The position numbers and the translations under genes were made by a program. Shown here piece after piece: positions 59,521 through 64,000 of a stretch of 64,000 nucleotides of DNA. The first letter of the stretch is position 1. Every line of letters starts with the position of its first letter. Source of the DNA: Kitasatospora sp. SUK 42 (GTDB lineage: Bacteria; Actinomycetota; Actinomycetes; Streptomycetales; Streptomycetaceae); assembly GCF_015776785.2 (NCBI RefSeq), contig NZ_LFMD02000007.1, forward strand, positions 707,547-771,546. Direction: 5' to 3'. The notes under the pieces were generated by a model that had not been told where the DNA came from, searched no databases, and saw only the letters and a list, made by a program, of their open reading frames with translations.

Positions 59521-61598
59521 CGCGCCGCCCCGATCGCCCGGGTGCCGCTCGGCTTCGCGGTGCCCGGGCCGCCGTTGAGGTAGCGGCCGAGCGCGGTCAC
59601 CGGGAAGACCAGCCGGTACAGGTGGTAGTTGATGGAGAAGTCCCACGGGAAGCCGGTGCCGGTGAACTGCGGCTCGTCCCAGGTGCCTTCGGGCAGCTGG
59701 GTGCGCACCAGCCAGTCCACGCCGCGCTCCACCGCCGGGTTGGCCCGGCCGTCCGGGCCCTCGCCGGCGGCGAGCAGCGCCATCAGCGCCCACGCGGTCT
59801 GCGAGGCGGTGGAGTCGCCCCGGCCGGCCCAGCGCTCAGGGTCGTCGTAGGAGCGCATGTCCTCGCCCCAGCCGCCGTCGGCGTTCTGCCGGTCCTCCAG
59901 CCAGCGCACCGCCCGGCGGATCGCCGGGTGCTCGTCCGGTACCCCGGCCGCGACCAGGGCGGGCAGCACCGAGCCGGTGCCGTAGATGTAGTTGGTGCCC
60001 CAGCGGCCGAACCAGGAGCCGTCCGCCTCCTGGTTGCGCAGCAGCCACTCGACGCCCCGCCTGGTCCGCGGATCACGGGCCCGGCCGGTCTCGGCGAGCA
60101 TCTCCACCACGTGCGCGGTGACGTCGGCGGACGGCGGGTCCACCACCTCGCCGAAGTCGCAGAACGGCAGCTTGTTGGGCAGCAGGCTGGTGTTGTCGAC
60201 GTCGAAGGCGCCCCAGGCGCCGTTCTTGGACTGCATGCCGAGGTTCCACAGCACGCCCCGGTCCACCGCCGCGTCGACCCGGGCCGCGTCGGAGTGGGCG
60301 ACCCGGCGCAGCGCGAGCACCACCTCGGCAGTGTCGTCGATGTCGGGGTAGGTGTCGTTCTCGAACTCGAAGGCCCAGCCGCCGGCCGGGAGCCCGGGCC
60401 GCTGGACGGACCAGTCGCCGCGCTTGCTGATCTCCTCGCCGAGCATCCAGTCGACGGCGGAGACCAGCGCCGGGTGGTCGGCCGGCACCCCGGCGTCGGC
60501 CAGCGCGATGGTGGCCAGGCAGGTGTCCCACACCGGGGACTGGCAGGCCTCCATCCAGCGCATGCCGTCCTCGGTGTGCACGGTGAAGCGGTCGAAGGAG
60601 GCGAGCCCGGCCTTCATCACCGGGTGCTCCAGCTCGTAGCCCTCCAGGTACAGGGCGATCAGCGAGTAGACGGCGGGCGGCTGGATGCCGCCCCAGCAGC
60701 CGTCGGCCTCCTGCCGTTCGACGATCCAGCGGCAGGCCTGGGCGACGGCGAGCCTGCGCAGCGGGCGGAAGGCCCGGCGGTGGTAGGCGTGCAGCACCTT
60801 GTCGAGGCGCTCGAACAGGCCGTCCCAGGAGGTGGCGGGGGCGAGCGGCCGGTCGGGGTACGGGTGGTCCGGGTCGGTGTGCAGCTCGGTGAGCGCGAAG
60901 GGGGCCGGACGGACCGGGCGGTGGGCGGAGACCACGGTCAGCGGGACGATGGTCTGCCGGGCCCAGCAGCCGAAGGCGTAGATGTTCAGCGGCAGCCACT
61001 TGGGCAGGAAGATGATCTCGGGCGGCATCTCGGGCAGCCGCTCCCAGGGCCACCAGCCGAACAGGGCGAGCCAGATCCGGGTGAACACCCGGGCGGCCGC
61101 GATGCCCCCGGCGGAGCGGACGTACCGCGCGGCGGCCAGCATGTGCGGGGCGTTCGGGTCGTCACCGGCGAGCTTGAGGGCGACGTACGCCTCGACGGTG
61201 GTGGACAGTTCGGGCGGGCCTCCGTGGAAGGTGGACCAGGTGCCGTCCTCCCGCTGCTGGGAGCGGATCCACTCGGCGGTGGCCCGGGTCTGCTCCTCGG
61301 TCCTGATGCCCAGAAACTGGCGGAGCAGTAAGTCCTCGGCGTCCATGGTGACGTTGGTCTCCAGGTCGCCCTTCCACCAGCCCTCGGAGGACTGCAACGA
61401 GAGCAGGTGGGTGGTCGCGCGCGTCAGGGCCTCGCGCGCATCGGCAGGTCGGAGGTCCGCCTCACCGGCCGGCCGGAGCCGGCCGGTGTCCTCGGGCTGC
61501 CACCGCCCCGAGCCCAGCAGGGTCGGGGGGCGGTCGCCCACCGCGACCGGCTCGGAATCGTACTCAGGGTCGAGCCGGCCGTCCGCGGTTGCTGTCAA
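59517..61598 (-). CDS. shc: Squalene-hopene cyclase
   Basis: Membrane-associated cyclase of 693 residues converting squalene to hopene. The protonating DXDD motif is DIDD (419-422), and QW repeats are visible, for example QREDGTW, QEADGCW, QNADGGW and QLPEGTW. The start is TTG 61598, as no in-frame ATG or GTG lies between it and an upstream stop region; GAGAGG is 11 bases away. Codon 90 (61329-61331) is TTA, the only TTA codon I found in any gene of the window, so translation should depend on the bldA tRNA. Between the prenyltransferase and hpnG. Confidence 0.94.
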   Translation of the reverse strand: MTATADGRLDPEYDSEPVAVGDRPPTLLGSGRWQPEDTGRLRPAGEADLRPADAREALTRATTHLLSLQSSEGWWKGDLETNVTMDAEDLLLRQFLGIRTEEQTRATAEWIRSQQREDGTWSTFHGGPPELSTTVEAYVALKLAGDDPNAPHMLAAARYVRSAGGIAAARVFTRIWLALFGWWPWERLPEMPPEIIFLPKWLPLNIYAFGCWARQTIVPLTVVSAHRPVRPAPFALTELHTDPDHPYPDRPLAPATSWDGLFERLDKVLHAYHRRAFRPLRRLAVAQACRWIVERQEADGCWGGIQPPAVYSLIALYLEGYELEHPVMKAGLASFDRFTVHTEDGMRWMEACQSPVWDTCLATIALADAGVPADHPALVSAVDWMLGEEISKRGDWSVQRPGLPAGGWAFEFENDTYPDIDDTAEVVLALRRVAHSDAARVDAAVDRGVLWNLGMQSKNGAWGAFDVDNTSLLPNKLPFCDFGEVVDPPSADVTAHVVEMLAETGRARDPRTRRGVEWLLRNQEADGSWFGRWGTNYIYGTGSVLPALVAAGVPDEHPAIRRAVRWLEDRQNADGGWGEDMRSYDDPERWAGRGDSTASQTAWALMALLAAGEGPDGRANPAVERGVDWLVRTQLPEGTWDEPQFTGTGFPWDFSINYHLYRLVFPVTALGRYLNGGPGTAKPSGTRAIGAAR

Positions 61599-61605
61599 CG
61601 TAACG

Positions 61606-62694
61606 TCACCTCTCTCGTACCACCACGAATTCGGCGAGTGCGACGAAGTGCTCGCGCACCCCGTCCGGCATGGGCACCTCGTCCAGGGCGGCGAGGGCAG
61701 TCGTGTGCTGGCGGCGGGCCTCCTCCTGGGTCCAGGCCCGGCCGCCGGCCTCCTCGATCAGCGCGGCCCGGGAGGCGAGCTCGGGCTCGCTCTCCTCGCC
61801 GCGCCCCTTCGGGTCCGCCAGCTGCTCGGCCAGCCGGCGCGAGGCGGCGCCGCCCTCGGCCAGCGCGGCGGCGACCGGCAGGGACTTCTTGCGCTGGCGC
61901 AGGTCGCCCCAGTGCGGCTTTCCGGTGACCTCGGTCGCGCCCCAGATGCCGAGCAGGTCGTCCACCGCCTGGAAGGCCAGGCCCAGGTGGTGGCCGTAGC
62001 GCTGGAGGGCGTCGGAGACCCGGTCGTCGGCGCCGGCCAGCACCGCGCCGATCGCCGATGCGGCGGCCAGCAGTGAGGCCGTCTTGCCGCCCTCCATCTC
62101 CAGGCACTCGGCGACGGTGACGCTGTCGCGCTGCTCGAAGGCGACGTCCATGGCCTGGCCGTCGATCAGTCTTCGGGTCGCCGTGGTGAGCAGCCGGACG
62201 GCGCGCGCGGCGTCGGTCGGGCTGGTGCCGCCGGCCACCGCGGTGTCGAGCAGCACCTCCGTGCCGAGCGTCGCCAGGGCGTCGCCGACCAGGATCGCCT
62301 GGGCCGGCCCGAACACCGTCCAGGCGGTGGCCCGGTGCCGCCGGGTCTCGTCACCGTCCATCAGGTCATCATGAAGGAGGGAGAAATTATGCACCAGTTC
62401 AACGGCAACCCCTCCGGGCACGCCCACCTCGGCCGCCGCACCGGTGGCCTGGGCGGACAGCAGCGCCAGCGCCGGACGCACGGCCTTGCCGCTGTCGCCC
62501 TCCACCGGCGTGCCGTCCCGGTCGATCCAGCCGAAGTGGTACGCGGCGACGGTGTCCATGGGTGCGGCCAAACGGGCGACGGCAGCCCGTAGCGGCGGAT
62601 TGCAGAGCGTACGGCTGCGGGCGAGCAGCTCCGGCACCGAGACCGGTTCGGCGTGCGCCGTGCCTCCGACGGCGAAGCCGGTGCGTGACTCCAC
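61606..62694 (-). CDS. Polyprenyl diphosphate synthase
   Basis: Isoprenyl diphosphate synthase of 362 residues. The first Asp-rich motif is LLHDDLMDGDETRRHR and the second FQAVDDLLGIWG, giving the DDxxD pair; KAVRPAL marks the IPP-binding lysine. It supplies farnesyl or a related diphosphate for squalene. Starts at GTG 62694, with GAGGGAGAGGGA upstream; the frame stays open to 63771 through the preceding gene, but that part is not coding. Stop lies 8 bases before shc. Confidence 0.9.
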   Translation of the reverse strand: MESRTGFAVGGTAHAEPVSVPELLARSRTLCNPPLRAAVARLAAPMDTVAAYHFGWIDRDGTPVEGDSGKAVRPALALLSAQATGAAAEVGVPGGVAVELVHNFSLLHDDLMDGDETRRHRATAWTVFGPAQAILVGDALATLGTEVLLDTAVAGGTSPTDAARAVRLLTTATRRLIDGQAMDVAFEQRDSVTVAECLEMEGGKTASLLAAASAIGAVLAGADDRVSDALQRYGHHLGLAFQAVDDLLGIWGATEVTGKPHWGDLRQRKKSLPVAAALAEGGAASRRLAEQLADPKGRGEESEPELASRAALIEEAGGRAWTQEEARRQHTTALAALDEVPMPDGVREHFVALAEFVVVRER

Positions 62695-62876
62695 GTGCGT
62701 TCCCTCTCCCTCGTGGTGCCGGACCGCACGGGGCGGCCGGATTACTGCGCCGTCGGTGCGGCTGGTGTCGATTCGAGTGATGCCGGAGCGAACGGTGTCG
62801 GTACGGCCGATCCGGCTGGTGAGGCCGACGCTACGCCCGACGGCTCTGGCGGGCTCTCCGGCGGCGGGGCCCGCCG

Positions 62877-64000
62877 TCACCGGGGCCACCTCCCGTCGCC
62901 CCGGTCCACCGCCACTCGACAGCCCGCCGCGGCGAGCGCGGCGTCGGCGGCGGCGTGGCCGCTGCGCACGGCGCCCTCCATGGTCGCGGGCCAGCCGGTG
63001 GCGGTCCACGCACCGGCCAGCAGCAGGCCGGGGACGCCGGTCGTGGCCGAGGGCCGCAGCGCGGCGGTGCCCGGGAGACCGTCGAAGGTGGCGGTGCGCT
63101 CCCGGGTGACGAAGAAGTCCAGCACCTCGGCGCCGGCGGCGGCCGGGAGCAGCCGGGCCAGCTCGGGCAGGTAGCGGCGGCGCAGTTCGGCCACCGGCAG
63201 GTCGATCTCGTCCTGGACGGCGGACTGCGAGAGCGCCAGGTACTGGGCGCCCGGGTGGACGCGGCCGATCGTGGTGCCGGCCAGCCCGGAGTGCGTGGTG
63301 CGGTCGAACACCCACTGGACCGGGGAGCCGAGCGCGGCGAAGAAGGGCCGGCGCAGCACCTTGCGATCGTAGACCACGTGCACGTTCAGGATCGGCGTGG
63401 TGCCGAACCCGGCGAGCCGCTCCTGCCCCGGGAGGGCGCCCGGCGGCAGCAGGGCGGTCGCGGTGTCCTGGGCGCCGGCCAGCACGACGGTGTCGGCGGT
63501 GAGCAGTTCCCCGCTCTCCAGCCGCACGGCGTGCTGGGGGGTCGCCGGCTTGAGTTCCGCGACCCGGGCGCGCAGCAGTACCCGCACGCCGGCGTTTTCC
63601 AGCTCGGCGAGCGCCCGGTCGTGGTGGATCACGCCGAGCGGAACGGCGGCGATGCCGATGTCGGAGGCGCCCGGATCGGAGAGCAGGCCGGTCTTGAAGA
63701 CCATCGCGGCGAGCGCCAGCGACACCTGGTCGGCCCGGGCGTTCAGGGTGGCGACGCCGACCAGGTCCCACAGCGCGGCCACGGTGGCGGCGTTCTGCCC
63801 GTTGCGGCGCAGCCAGTCGCCGAAGGAGAGCCGGTCCAGCGCCGGGTCGGCGAGGTCCAGCCCCTTCAGGGCGAGCGCGCCGCGGACCACCCGGGCGCGG
63901 TCGGCCGCGGACAGGTGCGGGTAGCGGGCCAGGCTGCCGGCCAGGTGCAGCGGGACGGGCAGACCGGCCCGGCGCAGCCGCCCGAGGGTGCGCACCGGGG
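62877..64000 (-). CDS. hpnE: Squalene-associated FAD-dependent desaturase (HpnE), 5' part missing
   Basis: Only the C-terminal 370 or so residues are in the window; the gene continues past 64000. Phytoene-desaturase-like flavoprotein with the conserved C-terminal segment LLLAGAWTATGWPATMEG and SGHAAADAAL, and a middle GELLTADTVVLAGAQD. HpnE reduces hydroxysqualene to squalene. The stop is 182 bases ahead of the prenyltransferase start; this gap (62695-62876) contains no gene that I can support. HpnC and HpnD, which precede it in the pathway, probably lie just beyond the edge. Confidence 0.88.
   Translation of the reverse strand, partial: PVRTLGRLRRAGLPVPLHLAGSLARYPHLSAADRARVVRGALALKGLDLADPALDRLSFGDWLRRNGQNAATVAALWDLVGVATLNARADQVSLALAAMVFKTGLLSDPGASDIGIAAVPLGVIHHDRALAELENAGVRVLLRARVAELKPATPQHAVRLESGELLTADTVVLAGAQDTATALLPPGALPGQERLAGFGTTPILNVHVVYDRKVLRRPFFAALGSPVQWVFDRTTHSGLAGTTIGRVHPGAQYLALSQSAVQDEIDLPVAELRRRYLPELARLLPAAAGAEVLDFFVTRERTATFDGLPGTAALRPSATTGVPGLLLAGAWTATGWPATMEGAVRSGHAAADAALAAAGCRVAVDRGDGRWPR

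Noticed and set aside
61606..63771. A 721-residue extended polyprenyl synthase
   Set aside because: The extra N-terminal part is an out-of-frame reading of hpnE and the leader. GTG 62694 has a good ribosome site and gives a normal length.
1..64000. tRNA genes, CRISPR arrays, transposases, integrases or prophage genes
   Set aside because: I looked for TTCGA-type tRNA arms, regular repeats and typical recombinase motifs on both strands and found none that hold up by eye; a tRNA and CRISPR program would settle it.

Overview
The window is about 64 kb of high-GC actinobacterial chromosome. Codon use (almost every third base G or C, a single TTA leucine codon), frequent GTG and TTG starts, leaderless-looking promoters, GTGA/ATGA stop-start overlaps and family content (WhiJ/DUF397-type regulators, Rpf muralytic enzyme, hopanoid genes, malEFG, gluABCD) point to Streptomycetaceae, that is Streptomyces or Kitasatospora. 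I cannot separate the two genera from sequence alone. No CRISPR array, insertion sequence, prophage, integrase or tRNA was seen; this looks like ordinary chromosome with some lineage-specific inserts.

Layout. 1-435: 5' tip of a 16S rRNA gene (minus strand) with its long rrn leader. 453-3684: coupled operon DUF6421, short-chain dehydrogenase, threonine aldolase. 4211-6818: polar amino-acid ABC importer. 7139-11821: membrane protein plus M56 metallopeptidase, a MarR/MFS efflux pair, a TetR regulator. 11986-14347: WhiJ-like XRE regulator, anti-sigma-type ATPase and DUF397 protein, sharing a TGCACGTGCA palindrome. 14908-17789: degenerate CbiX-like protein, then a three-domain Rpf-LysM-NlpC/P60 cell-wall enzyme preceded by a Crp-like palindrome and a ydaO-type c-di-AMP riboswitch. 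18046-26376: orphan VapB-like antitoxin, maltose/maltodextrin operon malEFG-aglA-malR, acetyltransferase, aldose epimerase. 26554-32605: large LuxR-type ATPase regulator divergent from a lone terpene synthase, then an aldehyde dehydrogenase. 32870-38865: assorted small enzymes and regulators and a large unrecognised repeat-bearing protein. 38960-41621: cysteine dioxygenase, YeiH-type exporter and a LysR regulator. 41753-45232: gluABCD-like glutamate uptake with a LapA-like membrane protein. 45370-48973: heterodimeric ABC exporter. 49515-54346: aldo/keto reductase, tandem-domain MarR, FabG, PAP2 phosphatase, I78 inhibitor, small membrane protein. 54405-64000: hopanoid cluster (hpnO, dxs, hpnH, hpnG, shc, prenyltransferase, hpnE), running off the right edge.

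How genes work together. In the hopanoid cluster, dxs supplies isoprenoid precursor, the prenyltransferase makes the polyprenyl diphosphate, HpnE completes squalene, Shc cyclises it to hopene, HpnH adds adenosyl, HpnG removes adenine and HpnO adds the terminal amine. shc carries the window's only TTA codon, which suggests control by the bldA tRNA. In the maltose block MalE/F/G import maltodextrin, AglA hydrolyses it and MalR represses. Cysteine dioxygenase with the YeiH-type exporter suggests cysteine oxidation coupled to export of sulfur oxyanion.

The most notable observations are a family of three near-identical hairpin repeats (about 7.05, 17.86 and 38.06 kb), the shared palindrome of the WhiJ-like locus, the TTA codon in shc, an ABC exporter whose two subunits carry complementary defects in their ATP sites, and a MarR protein made of two tandem copies of its own domain.
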